Assembly: GCA_003521815.1 (NCBI GenBank)
Contig: DPHE01000099.1
Coordinates: 42,930 to 61,956 of the forward strand
Origin: Colwellia sp.
Lineage (GTDB): Bacteria > Pseudomonadota > Gammaproteobacteria > Enterobacterales > Alteromonadaceae
Direction of reading: 5' to 3'
Length of the DNA: 19,027 nucleotides
The notes below the pieces were generated by a model. The model searched no databases, was not told the origin of the DNA, and saw nothing but the letters and a program-made list of their open reading frames with translations. Shown in pieces: positions 8,413 through 16,233 of the stretch. Made by a program: the position numbers and the translations under genes. Position 1 is the first letter of the stretch. The number at the start of each line of letters is the position of its first letter.

Positions 8413-9675
8413 TTAAACCCAACTTGGTACTGAATCAGCATTAATGACTTCTTCATAGGTTGTACGTGCTCTAACAACAGCAAAGTCATTATCTTTTACC
8501 ATAACTTCAGGCGCTAGCATTCTAGTGTTATAAGTTGAAGCCATTACTGCCCCATAAGCACCACAGCTCATAATGGCAATTAAATCACCTGATTTTGATT
8601 CATTCACTTGGCGGTTTTTAGAAAAAGTGTCGCCAGTTTCACAAACGGGACCAACAACGTCATAAACTTTCTGTGATGCGTTTGTTGTATTTACTGCAAG
8701 TATTTCGTGATGAGCATCGTACATGCTTGGGCGAATTAAATCGTTCATGCCAGCATCTAACATCATAAACTGGCGTTCTTCGCCTGTTTTAATCAATACC
8801 ACACTCGATACAATAATACCGGCATTTCCTAATAATGAGCGACCGGGTTCAACAATGACTTTACAAGCTAAGTGGCCTAATTGTGCTTTGGCAACTGCAG
8901 CATATTCTTGTTTACTTGGGATAACTTCATCACTGTAAGTAATGCCTAAGCCACCACCAATATCAATAACGCTGATTTCATGGCCATCTTCTCTAAGATC
9001 AGTGACTAATTGGGCAATACGTTTATAGGCTTCTTCAAAGGGGGCAAGTTGAGTTAGCTGTGATCCAATATGAACATCCACACCTTGAACTTTTATATTA
9101 GGTAATGATGCTGCCTGCTTATAGGCTAGTCGGGCTTTACTTATTGGAACACCAAATTTATTTTCAGCTTTACCGGTAGAAATTTTGGCATGGGTGTTTG
9201 CGCAAACATCAGGGTTTATACGAAAAGCAATAGCAGCAGTTGTATTTAACCGCGTGGCAACTTGGCTAATAAGTTCAAGCTCAGGCTCAGACTCTACATT
9301 AAATTGAAATATGCCTTGGCTTAATGCATACGTTATTTCTGATTCAATTTTAGCAACCCCAGAATAGACTATTTTATCTGCGGGAATGCCTGCAGCACGA
9401 GCACGACGGATTTCACCTTCAGATACAACATCAGCACCGGAGCCTAATTTAGCTAAAGTAGATAACACTGCTTGGTTACCATTGGCTTTTACTGCATAGC
9501 AAATCAGCGTATCTTGTTCACTAAATGCTTGCTGATAGTCTTGGAAATTTTGAGTTATAGCGGTATTTGAGTAACAATAAAAAGGTGTACCTACTTGCTT
9601 TGCTATATCGCTAATAGCCACGTTTTCAGCAAACATTTTGCTGTTAATATACGGAAAGTGTTTTTGAATGGTCAT
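8413..9675 (-). CDS. lysA: diaminopimelate decarboxylase
   Basis: LysA is a cytoplasmic PLP enzyme that catalyses the last step of lysine biosynthesis, decarboxylating meso-diaminopimelate. The product has 420 residues, the usual length. It is a fold-type III (alanine-racemase-like) enzyme, with the Schiff-base Lys in YAVKANGN (K63), the HIGSQ motif (202-206), the phosphate-binding GGG (240-242), EPGR (276-279) and the catalytic CETGD at C345-E346. All active-site motifs are intact. The start ATG has only a weak ribosome site, but no better start exists and the N-terminus aligns with the family. lysA is often followed by dapF; here it ends at a terminator against the rhodanese gene, so it stands alone. 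The FMN-reductase gene upstream is 101 bases away, so co-transcription is uncertain. Confidence 0.96.
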   Translation of the reverse strand: MTIQKHFPYINSKMFAENVAISDIAKQVGTPFYCYSNTAITQNFQDYQQAFSEQDTLICYAVKANGNQAVLSTLAKLGSGADVVSEGEIRRARAAGIPADKIVYSGVAKIESEITYALSQGIFQFNVESEPELELISQVATRLNTTAAIAFRINPDVCANTHAKISTGKAENKFGVPISKARLAYKQAASLPNIKVQGVDVHIGSQLTQLAPFEEAYKRIAQLVTDLREDGHEISVIDIGGGLGITYSDEVIPSKQEYAAVAKAQLGHLACKVIVEPGRSLLGNAGIIVSSVVLIKTGEERQFMMLDAGMNDLIRPSMYDAHHEILAVNTTNASQKVYDVVGPVCETGDTFSKNRQVNESKSGDLIAIMSCGAYGAVMASTYNTRMLAPEVMVKDNDFAVVRARTTYEEVINADSVPSWV

Positions 9676-9776
9676 GTGCTTAGTCTTTTTTACAAAGTGA
9701 ACTTCTAAGTGTGAATAATCTATTCTAATCTTTATTGCTATTTTTTACGTTAAATTTTTTCTTAAAATGAAATTAC

Positions 9777-10313
9777 TTATTCGTTTAACAATGACAGCGC
9801 AGTTTGTAACTTATCGTGTAACTCAGGATTAGTTAATGCTTGGTGTTCGCTATCAAAATTATCATAAAAATTAGGGATAGAGACACTTGCTTTAACATCA
9901 CCAGCAAAATAAGCTGCCGATTTTGTTGCTACGGCCAATACTGTGCCTGCGCCACCAGGGCCAGGCGATGTTGCTAATAATACCATAGGTTTGTTTTGGT
10001 AAAGCTTTTTATCGATACGAGAAGCCCAATCAAAAAGGTTTTTATAAGCGGCGGTATAATAACCATTATGCTCAGCAAAAGAGATAATGATTGCATCTGC
10101 TTGACCTAGTTTGGCGAAAAAATCTAATGCTTGTTGTGGTTGGCCTAACACTTCTTCCTTGTCTTGGCTATATAATGGCATTTCATAGTCATTAATATCT
10201 AAAATTTCTACTTCAACGCCATCAGTATGTTTAACTTGTGATGCCGCATAAGTGGCAAGTTGCTTATTGATTGATTTTGAACTGCTACTTGCAGCAAAAG
10301 CTAATAATTTCAT
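9777..10313 (-). CDS. NADPH-dependent FMN reductase family protein
   Basis: This 178-residue flavodoxin-fold protein binds FMN and probably reduces FMN, quinones or similar acceptors with NAD(P)H in the cytoplasm. The phosphate-binding loop near the N-terminus reads AASSSSKSINKQLA. The second flavin-contact segment is AEHNGYYTAAYKNLFDW, the counterpart of the PEYN...LKN.iDW motif of the family. A third glycine-rich loop reads TSPGPGGAGTVLA. GGAAG precedes the ATG at suitable spacing. No specific partner is nearby, so the physiological acceptor cannot be assigned. Related members include azoreductase-like and chromate-reductase-like proteins. Confidence 0.85.
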   Translation of the reverse strand: MKLLAFAASSSSKSINKQLATYAASQVKHTDGVEVEILDINDYEMPLYSQDKEEVLGQPQQALDFFAKLGQADAIIISFAEHNGYYTAAYKNLFDWASRIDKKLYQNKPMVLLATSPGPGGAGTVLAVATKSAAYFAGDVKASVSIPNFYDNFDSEHQALTNPELHDKLQTALSLLNE

Positions 10314-10421
10314 GAGGTGCTTCCGTTAATGTAGGTAGGCCAGTATATATTTAATTAAGATAGTAAAAAGCATTTATCACTTAAAGTTAAGTGTTTTATC
10401 AATTTAATGGTTGAGCATGTG

Positions 10422-11114
10422 CTAGTGTGTGGACTCATTATTATAATATTGTGATGCATTATGGCATTGTTTTAATAGTTGATGGAAATCATTTAGTTCT
10501 CTATCCATACTCGTTTCAGGAAGGTAAAGATGATATCCCAATGCGGAATGTAGACTATCACAATGATGTAAAAATGCGGCTATAGGTCCTGATACTTGTA
10601 AGCCAGATTGCAAAATAAATGGCGTAAAATTCAGCTGGATTTGTTCTAACGATAATAGCTGCTGTACAAAAGCAAATTTGAGTAATGGTTGTTGTTCATG
10701 TATCAGCCGGTTGGCTAATCTAGGGGATATTTGTTGCGCTAGTTTTTCTAAATTAACTAAACGAATACCGATATAAGTTAAATTTATAGGGGTGAGACCG
10801 CATACTTCTCTAATAGGATTTATTGCTTGAATTTGTTGCCAAGTAAGCTGCCAGTGACCGTATATATGCTGATATTTCAATTTTTCTGGTGTTATATGAT
10901 AACTAAACTGTGGCTGTAAATACTTTGCCAGCCCAGTAATTATAACGACTAACGCTACCAATAAAACAAATATTAAGACTAATCTAAAGGGTTGCCAATA
11001 ATACTGGCTAACTAATAAGGTTAACAATAATAGTATGAAGCCAACTAACAGCAAAAATATCGCATGATGGTTGGCTTGCGCTTTAATATTAATAATAGGT
11101 AATGGTGTTGTCAT
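10422..11114 (-). CDS. DUF2982 family membrane protein
   Basis: This 230-residue protein has two adjacent N-terminal membrane helices (about residues 17-35 and 43-64, separated by QYYWQPFR), then a soluble domain rich in Gln, Leu and His. A segment YGHWQLTWQQIQAINPIRE resembles a PH-like strand pattern. I recognise it as DUF2982, a family of Shewanella, Vibrio and Colwellia relatives that, as I recall, often lies near dbpA, as it does here. Function unknown. The FMN-reductase gene lies 108 bases downstream in the same direction with a small dyad between (10378-10393). The family call is from memory of the sequence style, so moderate. Confidence 0.65.
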   Translation of the reverse strand: MTTPLPIINIKAQANHHAIFLLLVGFILLLLTLLVSQYYWQPFRLVLIFVLLVALVVIITGLAKYLQPQFSYHITPEKLKYQHIYGHWQLTWQQIQAINPIREVCGLTPINLTYIGIRLVNLEKLAQQISPRLANRLIHEQQPLLKFAFVQQLLSLEQIQLNFTPFILQSGLQVSGPIAAFLHHCDSLHSALGYHLYLPETSMDRELNDFHQLLKQCHNASQYYNNESTH

Positions 11115-11527
11115 GATAATATCACTTGCGATAACTCACTCTATTAATTGAACTAATTAGATCACTTATTTGTTAAGTATAAACGTTTTTTAGGTAACCT
11201 GTGAATACAGCTACTGTTTAAATTATTAAATTGAATGACAAGGTGATAAATTTACCACGGAGCGGGTATAGCTGTATTTTCTCGTCTCAATATATTCAGC
11301 CAGAACGACACATTTAGCCAATAAAAAAGTGATTGTTAAAGGTTTGCATAAGGTTAGGATAGATAAAACTAGACTTTCTGGTATGTTAGCTGCAACTATT
11401 ATAGTGGCTTTATTAGTAGCGTAGGCATTAGAAAGTAAAGGTGAACAGGTAAATAACAGTGTTGAGTAACGACTTATAAGTCGCTAGATAATTATAAATT
11501 ATTGTTACAATAGTCGAGGTAACGAAT
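11115..11527. other. 413-base region without a supportable gene
   Basis: No recognisable gene is present. On the plus strand one frame is open from 11272 and reads through a basic segment (KKVIVKGLHKVRIDKTR) into a hydrophobic run (MLAATIIVALLVA). It stops at a TAG at 11422 and continues for 14 codons to a TAA at 11467. This may be a decayed small membrane-protein gene, but it has no ribosome site and I recognise no family. A perfect 14-base palindrome follows at 11470. Confidence 0.4.
11470..11483. promoter_or_regulatory. 14-base perfect palindrome
   Basis: CGACTTATAAGTCG is perfectly self-complementary with no spacer. It lies 45 bases beyond the stop of the minus-strand DUF2986 gene in AT-rich non-coding DNA. 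It has the form of a dimer-binding site but no adjacent regulator; the function is unknown. Confidence 0.3.
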
Positions 11528-11683
11528 CTAACTCACCTCTTGAGTCTCTGTTGTTTTTTGCTGTTCAAGCTTAGCGCGCTCTGCTTTAGAAATATAGCGA
11601 GGTTTATTACTTGTATGTAATTTAGCATTCGCTTTTTTTAGCTTTTTATTTAGTGTGTCATTTATCTTCTTCTTTCGATTCAT
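11528..11683 (-). CDS. DUF2986 small basic protein
   Basis: This 51-residue, very Lys-rich protein begins MNRKKKINDTLNKKLKKANA and contains the conserved core HTSNKPRYISKAERAKLE (23-40). This pattern is the DUF2986 family of short gammaproteobacterial proteins of unknown function. There is no membrane segment; the charge and helical look suggest RNA or ribosome contact, which is inference only. It is divergent from dbpA with 259 bases between them. The ribosome site is weak (AGAG about 10 bases upstream). Confidence 0.75.
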   Translation of the reverse strand: MNRKKKINDTLNKKLKKANAKLHTSNKPRYISKAERAKLEQQKTTETQEVS

Positions 11684-11942
11684 GTTAAGTTTCTCTTTTA
11701 GTTAAATTCTTATTGCTTGGCGATACTACTGAGCCATTAATGTAATGAGTAGTAGCGGTATATAACAGTTGGTTTGAATGCGTTTTTATATATTTCATGC
11801 TAAAGCCTGCTGATATGGTTGCGTTATCAGACCATTGAACGTTATTAAACTAGGGGTCGAAGGTATTTACTGTTATTATGCGCCCATTCACTTTCCCTTG
11901 AAAGTTTTATATCCTAATTCTGAAAATATAGAGGCATCCACC

Positions 11943-13370
11943 TTGAGCACTCCAATCAATAATGACAAAGCAGCTTTAGCTTTTTCTTCATTAAACATAC
12001 ATCAAGATTTATTGAAAAATTTATCTTCGCTTGGCTATCAGGAAATGACGCCTATTCAGGCCATGAGTTTACCTGAGATGTTACTAGGTAAAGATGTTAT
12101 TGCTCAAGGAAAAACCGGCTCAGGTAAAACAGCCGCTTTTGGCTTAGCGTTACTTGAAAAGTTAGAAGTAAAGCGTTTCCGTATCCAGTCTATGGTGCTA
12201 TGTCCAACACGTGAACTTGCTGATCAAGTAGCTAAAGAAATACGTAAACTTGCGCGTGCAGTGCATAATATTAAGGTGTTAACCTTGTGTGGCGGAACAC
12301 CTTTTGGCCCGCAAATAGGATCGCTAGAACATGGTGCTCATATTATTGTAGGCACCCCAGGACGTATTGAAGAGCATGTTATTAAAGGTACGCTTAAATT
12401 AGATGATTTGAATTTATTGATACTTGATGAAGCCGATCGTATGTTAGAAATGGGTTTTGAAGCGGCACTTGATAATATCATTGAGCGAACGCCTCTTGAT
12501 CGCCAAACGTTGTTATTTAGTGCTACTTTTCCAAAACAAATTCAAACGATCAGTGAAAGTATTATGACTGATCCAGTGATAGTGAAAGTTAGCGCGAGTG
12601 AAGATCAATCTAATATTAGTCAGCGCTTTTTTCAGGTTGCAGATGATACCCAGCGATTTTCTGCATTACGTTTATTATTACTCGATAACCCTGTTGAATC
12701 GACCACTATCTTTTGTAATACCAAAAAAGAAACGCAAGCAGTGTGTAATGCTTTACATGATGATGGTTTCAGTGTTTTAGCGTTACATGGTGATTTAGAA
12801 CAAAAAGATAGAGATCAAACGTTATTACGCTTTGCTAACAAAAGTGTCGCAATCTTAGTTGCCACCGATGTTGCTGCCCGTGGCTTAGATATAGATGCGC
12901 TTGATTTGGTGGTTAATTACCATATTGCTCATGACAGCGAAATACATATTCATCGTATTGGTCGTACGGGAAGAGCAGGTGCTCAAGGTTTAGCTATATC
13001 TTTATATAGTGACAAAGAGTCTTATAAGGTTGGTTTAATAGAAGATGGACTTGAGCAAACGATCAAGCCTGAATTATTACCTTCTACCGATGTGCTAAAA
13101 AATGCTAGACATCAGGCTAAAATGGCAACAATTCAAATTGACGGTGGTAAAAAACAAAAAGTTCGACCAGGCGATATTTTGGGAGCATTAACCGCAAAAA
13201 GCTCAAATGCTGGCGCAGAAATTAGTGGTAAAGACATTGGCAAAATCAATGTGCTTGATATTAAAGCCTACGTTGCAGTAGATAAAAAAGTACTTAAACT
13301 CGCATTACGAAAATTAACCGAGGGTAAAATGAAAGGCCGTAGCTTTAAAGTGCGCCATTTAACAGTATAA
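11943..13370 (+). CDS. dbpA: ATP-dependent RNA helicase DbpA
   Basis: DbpA is a DEAD-box helicase of late 50S assembly, activated by hairpin 92 of 23S rRNA. All core motifs are present (numbered from 11943): Q motif GYQEMTPIQ (31-39), motif I GKTGSGKT (56-63), DEAD (162-165), SAT (193-195), ATDVAARGLDI (307-317) and HRIGRTGR (337-344). The C-terminal rRNA-binding domain carries IDGGKKQKVRPGDILGALT, the DbpA hallmark. No ATG exists before the Q motif. I chose the TTG at 11943 because AGAGG lies 8 bases upstream and the resulting 475 residues fit the family (E. coli 457). A longer TTG start at 11835 would add 36 residues unlike the family and lacks a ribosome site. The upstream region holds a 7-base dyad (11724-11730 and 11748-11754) of unknown role. 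Confidence 0.95.
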   Translation: MSTPINNDKAALAFSSLNIHQDLLKNLSSLGYQEMTPIQAMSLPEMLLGKDVIAQGKTGSGKTAAFGLALLEKLEVKRFRIQSMVLCPTRELADQVAKEIRKLARAVHNIKVLTLCGGTPFGPQIGSLEHGAHIIVGTPGRIEEHVIKGTLKLDDLNLLILDEADRMLEMGFEAALDNIIERTPLDRQTLLFSATFPKQIQTISESIMTDPVIVKVSASEDQSNISQRFFQVADDTQRFSALRLLLLDNPVESTTIFCNTKKETQAVCNALHDDGFSVLALHGDLEQKDRDQTLLRFANKSVAILVATDVAARGLDIDALDLVVNYHIAHDSEIHIHRIGRTGRAGAQGLAISLYSDKESYKVGLIEDGLEQTIKPELLPSTDVLKNARHQAKMATIQIDGGKKQKVRPGDILGALTAKSSNAGAEISGKDIGKINVLDIKAYVAVDKKVLKLALRKLTEGKMKGRSFKVRHLTV

Positions 13371-13408
13371 AATAACTTACGATCGATTCATGCTTACGAT
13401 AAATTTAA

Positions 13409-13621
13409 ATTTTTCTAGAACAATATCAAAAGCTACTCACCCAAAATGTGCTTTGTGAAGACAAAGCACAACATAACGCTTTAGTGGATGAGTTTTATGA
13501 TCGAAAAATTCAATTAATTGTCTGTGCAGATGTTGATATAACAGGGATTTATCAAGGGCAGCAACTTAGTTGGGAATTTCAACGTTGTCAGTCTCGGTAA
13601 TTTGAAATGCAAAACGATTAA
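13409..13621 (+). pseudogene. zapE: decayed C-terminal fragment of zapE (AFG1-like ATPase)
   Basis: The frame is open from 13409 to 13597 without a usable start. It reads ALVDEFYDRKIQLIVCADV and then IYQGQQLSWEFQRCQSR, followed by TAA (13598-13600) and, still in frame, FEMQN. This matches the C-terminal part of ZapE, whose family pattern is LVDEFYDR..KLI.SA, then Y.G..L.FEF.R..SRL.EMQ. The stop falls exactly where Leu is expected after SR. The ATPase N-terminal two-thirds, with its Walker motifs, are missing and the end is ragged. This is therefore a gene relic, not a functional protein. An intact zapE is expected elsewhere, commonly near rplM in gammaproteobacteria. Confidence 0.75.
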
Positions 13622-13702
13622 CCGCTTTTTCTTCTGTAAACCTTTACGCTCAAGATGTGTGCAATATTGATCTCGATGTTGCTTTGACATTAGTCATAAT
13701 CG

Positions 13703-13739
13703 CACCTGAAATGCTTCTTTCAGGTGGTGCGGGTATAAT
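13703..13739 (+). promoter_or_regulatory. dyad and -10 box upstream of tapT
   Basis: A perfect 9-base inverted repeat (CACCTGAAA 13703-13711, TTTCAGGTG 13718-13726, 6-base loop) is followed by a consensus TATAAT at 13734-13739, placing a start about 38 bases before the tapT ATG. The dyad covers the place where the -35 element would be, and no good -35 is visible, so it may be an operator or activator site. There is no T-run, which argues against a terminator. Confidence 0.45.
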
Positions 13740-13783
13740 GTTATCATCACACAGTCTTCTGTTTATTTTATAGTTAACTCTTC

Positions 13784-14551
13784 ATGCACGCAGTACATCG
13801 ATTACATCAATTTAGAAAAAGCCTGAGTACAACAACGTATAAATCGCGAGGACAGCGAGTTATTCGCTGTGATTTGTGTCGCCTATCCACAACATTTTGT
13901 ATTTGTGCTATTGCCCCTAAAAATGGCTCAGTAAAAACTAATGCAGGTTTTTTACTACTGATGTATGACACAGAAGTGCTAAAACCTAGCAATACGGGCA
14001 AGTTAATCGCCGATTTAATTCCAAACACATTTGCTTTTTTATGGTCACGCACAACCAAAAATACTGAGATGCAAGCAGTGCTTGATGATGAACAGTGGCA
14101 GCCTTTTGTGGTTTTTCCGCAGGAATATGCTGAAGATAACCGCCAAGTTCACTCGAATACAGTGATATGTGAGCAAGGCAAAAAGCCCTTATTTATTATG
14201 CTTGATGGTAGTTGGCGTGAAGCAAAAAAAATGTTTAGAAAAAGTCCTTATTTGAATAAGTTTCCTTTGGTCTCTTTCGATCCAAAAATGCTACTTGATA
14301 ATATAGCATCTCCGGTAGGCACTGAATCGCGTTATACGGTTAGAAAAACTGAATTAGAGCATCAATTTTCAACAGCAGAAGTTGCCGCAAGAGTACTTGA
14401 AATGTTTGGGGAAAAAGATAACGGACATTTACTTGATTTATGGTTCGATGTTTTTAATTATCAATACCAAAAGAGTGTTTGTCAGCGTAATAAAGGCAAT
14501 GTAGATGCTATTGAGAATTATCAAAGATATCTAAGCGACAAAGAACGTTAA
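13784..14551 (+). CDS. tapT: tRNA-uridine aminocarboxypropyltransferase (DTW domain), TapT/YfiP-like
   Basis: TapT transfers the 3-amino-3-carboxypropyl group of S-adenosylmethionine to uridine 47 of tRNA, making acp3U. The 255-residue product shows a four-Cys cluster likely to bind metal (RCDLC...CIC: C29, C32, C39, C41). It has the SPOUT-like substrate segment LLLMYDTEVLKPSNTGKLIA (57-76), FLWSRT, and the block PLFIMLDGSWREAKKMFRKS (135-154). The family signature DxTW is DGSW here (141-144), a conservative Thr to Ser change. Similarity to E. coli YfiP/TapT is strong throughout, and the tail after residue 230 is longer. The ATG has no clear ribosome site. It is a single gene between the zapE relic and a REP-like palindrome. 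Confidence 0.88.
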   Translation: MHAVHRLHQFRKSLSTTTYKSRGQRVIRCDLCRLSTTFCICAIAPKNGSVKTNAGFLLLMYDTEVLKPSNTGKLIADLIPNTFAFLWSRTTKNTEMQAVLDDEQWQPFVVFPQEYAEDNRQVHSNTVICEQGKKPLFIMLDGSWREAKKMFRKSPYLNKFPLVSFDPKMLLDNIASPVGTESRYTVRKTELEHQFSTAEVAARVLEMFGEKDNGHLLDLWFDVFNYQYQKSVCQRNKGNVDAIENYQRYLSDKER

Positions 14552-14554
14552 TTT

Positions 14555-14641
14555 CCTTCGACAGGCTTACTTCGACAGGCTCAGGACAAACGGAATAAAT
14601 ATAGCCGTGCATCCTGAGCCTGAGGAACGAGTAGTCGAAGG
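14555..14641. repeat. REP-like imperfect palindrome
   Basis: The element is 87 bases long. The outer arms are CCTTCGAC (14555-14562) and GTCGAAGG (14634-14641), the inner arms GGCTCAGGA (14578-14586) and TCCTGAGCC (14612-14620), and the central arms ACGG/CCGT. The unit TTCGACAGGCTCAGGACAAA is a widespread intergenic palindrome type associated with REP/RAYT systems. Its GC content is well above its surroundings. It lies between convergent tapT and mmsA and may also terminate both. Confidence 0.75.
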
Positions 14642-14656
14642 CCTGCTATTCGCTGT

Positions 14657-16159
14657 TTACTTCATACTAATCGTAGAGTGAATTTGAGATCCATCTTGAT
14701 GATCAGGTTCGAACCATCGAGCTGTCACAGATTTTGTATAAGTCCAAAAGCTAATTACTTGCTTGCCGTTAGGTCCTAAATCACCTAGTTTAGAGCCGCG
14801 TGAACCGGTAAAACTGAAATAGGCTACGGGTACAGGGATTGGCACATTAATACCTACTTGACCGACATCTATGTCATTTTCAAACTTACGTGCAGCCCAA
14901 CCAGACGAAGTAAATAAAGACGTACCATTACCATTTGGATTAGCATTAATTATTTCAATCGCTTGATCTAATGTGTCAGCTTCTAATACGCACAAAACAG
15001 GACCAAAAATTTCTTGCGTGTAAATCTCCATATCAGTCGTTACATCGGTAAATAATGTTGGCCCAACAAAATTGCCGTTTGGATATCCTTCAACCTGACA
15101 ATTTCTGCCATCAATAAGCATGGTAGCACCTTGCTCAACACCAGAATCTAGCAATCTAATAATACGGGCTTTAGCTTGTGGAGATACAACCGGGCCTAAG
15201 TCAGCATCACGTTGTGTGCCTGGGCCAATTTTCATTTGTTTTGCTCGTTCAACAATTTCAGGTAGCCAGTTGCGTGCTTCACCTACTAGAATTGTTACTG
15301 GGTTGGCCATACAGCGCTGTCCTGCTGCACCAAAAGCTGAGCCAAGTAAATCATTGATAGCTCTGTCTTTATTTGCATCAGGCATTATTACCATATGATT
15401 TTTTGCGCCCATCATTGATTGGGCACGTTTGCCATGTTTGGTGGCATGGTTATAAACGTGTGTACCAACGCCAGTTGAACCGATAAATGAAACTGCTTTT
15501 ACCGGCTCAGCTTCAATTAATTGATTAACGACATCAGGACCGCCATGAACAACATTTAACACACCAGCAGGGATACCTGCTTTAAGTGCTAATTCAACAA
15601 GAAGAATTGTTGAAGAAGGCGCTTGCTCTGATGGTTTTAAAATAAAAGTATTACCGCAGGCAATAGCAGGCGGAAACATAAACGATGGTAGCATAAGTGG
15701 AAAGTTGAATGCCGTAATACCTAGACCAACGCCAAGTGGTTTATTTAATGTATACGTATCGACACCGGTTGCAGCGTTATTGGCCATTTCACCCAGTTGT
15801 AAGCGGGTAATTGAACAAGCATTTTCAATCGCTTCTAATGAACGTCCTACTTCGCCTTCAGCGTCAGGCAGTGTTTTACCATGTTCTAAAGTAACTAACT
15901 CAGCAAGTTCTTGGGTATTATCTCTAACCAGTTGTTGGAAATTTAACATAATACGCATACGGTTGGTTAAGGATTCCTTTGACCAAGACTTAAATGCTTC
16001 TGCTGAGTTCGCTACGGCTGCCGCCACTTCTTCTTTGGTTGCCATAGGCACACGTGCAACAACTTCTTGAGTCGCTGGATTTAAAACATCTAACCAAGTA
16101 TCGGTGGTTGAATGAACTTTTTCACCATTAATGATCAGTGGGATTTCTTTGATTGTCAT
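14657..16159 (-). CDS. mmsA: CoA-acylating methylmalonate-semialdehyde dehydrogenase
   Basis: MmsA oxidises methylmalonate semialdehyde (and malonate semialdehyde) to propionyl-CoA (acetyl-CoA) with NAD+ and CoA, in valine and myo-inositol catabolism. The 500-residue product is an aldehyde dehydrogenase with the oxyanion segment FNFPLMLPSFMFPPA, NAD loop GSTGVG (227-232) and catalytic Cys in GQRCMANP (C283). The motif MGAKNH (250-255) lacks the general-base Glu of hydrolytic aldehyde dehydrogenases, as expected for the CoA-dependent MMSDH group. I chose the ATG at 16159 because AAGG lies 8 bases upstream and the N-terminus fits the family; a start at 16246 would add 29 unrelated residues. No other valine-degradation genes adjoin it. 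The divergent LysR gene is the likely regulator. Confidence 0.93.
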   Translation of the reverse strand: MTIKEIPLIINGEKVHSTTDTWLDVLNPATQEVVARVPMATKEEVAAAVANSAEAFKSWSKESLTNRMRIMLNFQQLVRDNTQELAELVTLEHGKTLPDAEGEVGRSLEAIENACSITRLQLGEMANNAATGVDTYTLNKPLGVGLGITAFNFPLMLPSFMFPPAIACGNTFILKPSEQAPSSTILLVELALKAGIPAGVLNVVHGGPDVVNQLIEAEPVKAVSFIGSTGVGTHVYNHATKHGKRAQSMMGAKNHMVIMPDANKDRAINDLLGSAFGAAGQRCMANPVTILVGEARNWLPEIVERAKQMKIGPGTQRDADLGPVVSPQAKARIIRLLDSGVEQGATMLIDGRNCQVEGYPNGNFVGPTLFTDVTTDMEIYTQEIFGPVLCVLEADTLDQAIEIINANPNGNGTSLFTSSGWAARKFENDIDVGQVGINVPIPVPVAYFSFTGSRGSKLGDLGPNGKQVISFWTYTKSVTARWFEPDHQDGSQIHSTISMK

Positions 16160-16195
16160 GATAAGCCTTAAATAGAAGGAAACAGAATTGATATT

Positions 16196-16224
16196 AAAAT
16201 AGTCTTTTATCAATAATTCAGCAA
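16196..16224 (-). promoter_or_regulatory. candidate mmsA promoter
   Basis: On the minus strand TTGCTG (16219-16224) and TATTTT (16196-16201) are separated by 17 bases, giving a leader of about 30 bases. The -10 is weak, consistent with dependence on an activator bound upstream. Confidence 0.35.
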
Positions 16225-16233
16225 CACGTAAAG

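Noticed and set aside
10378..10393. Small dyad CACTTAA/TTAAGTG between the DUF2982 and FMN-reductase genes
   Set aside because: A 2-base loop and no T-run on the transcribed strand make it a poor terminator; too short to assign a role.
11835..11942. 36-residue N-terminal extension of DbpA from a TTG at 11835
   Set aside because: There is no ribosome site, the sequence is unlike DbpA N-termini, and a better TTG start with AGAGG exists at 11943.
13606..13770. Plus-strand open frame after the zapE relic, including DLDVALTLVIIAPEMLLSGG
   Set aside because: It has no start with a ribosome site and no recognised family, and it overlaps the hairpin and -10 region of tapT. It is probably chance.
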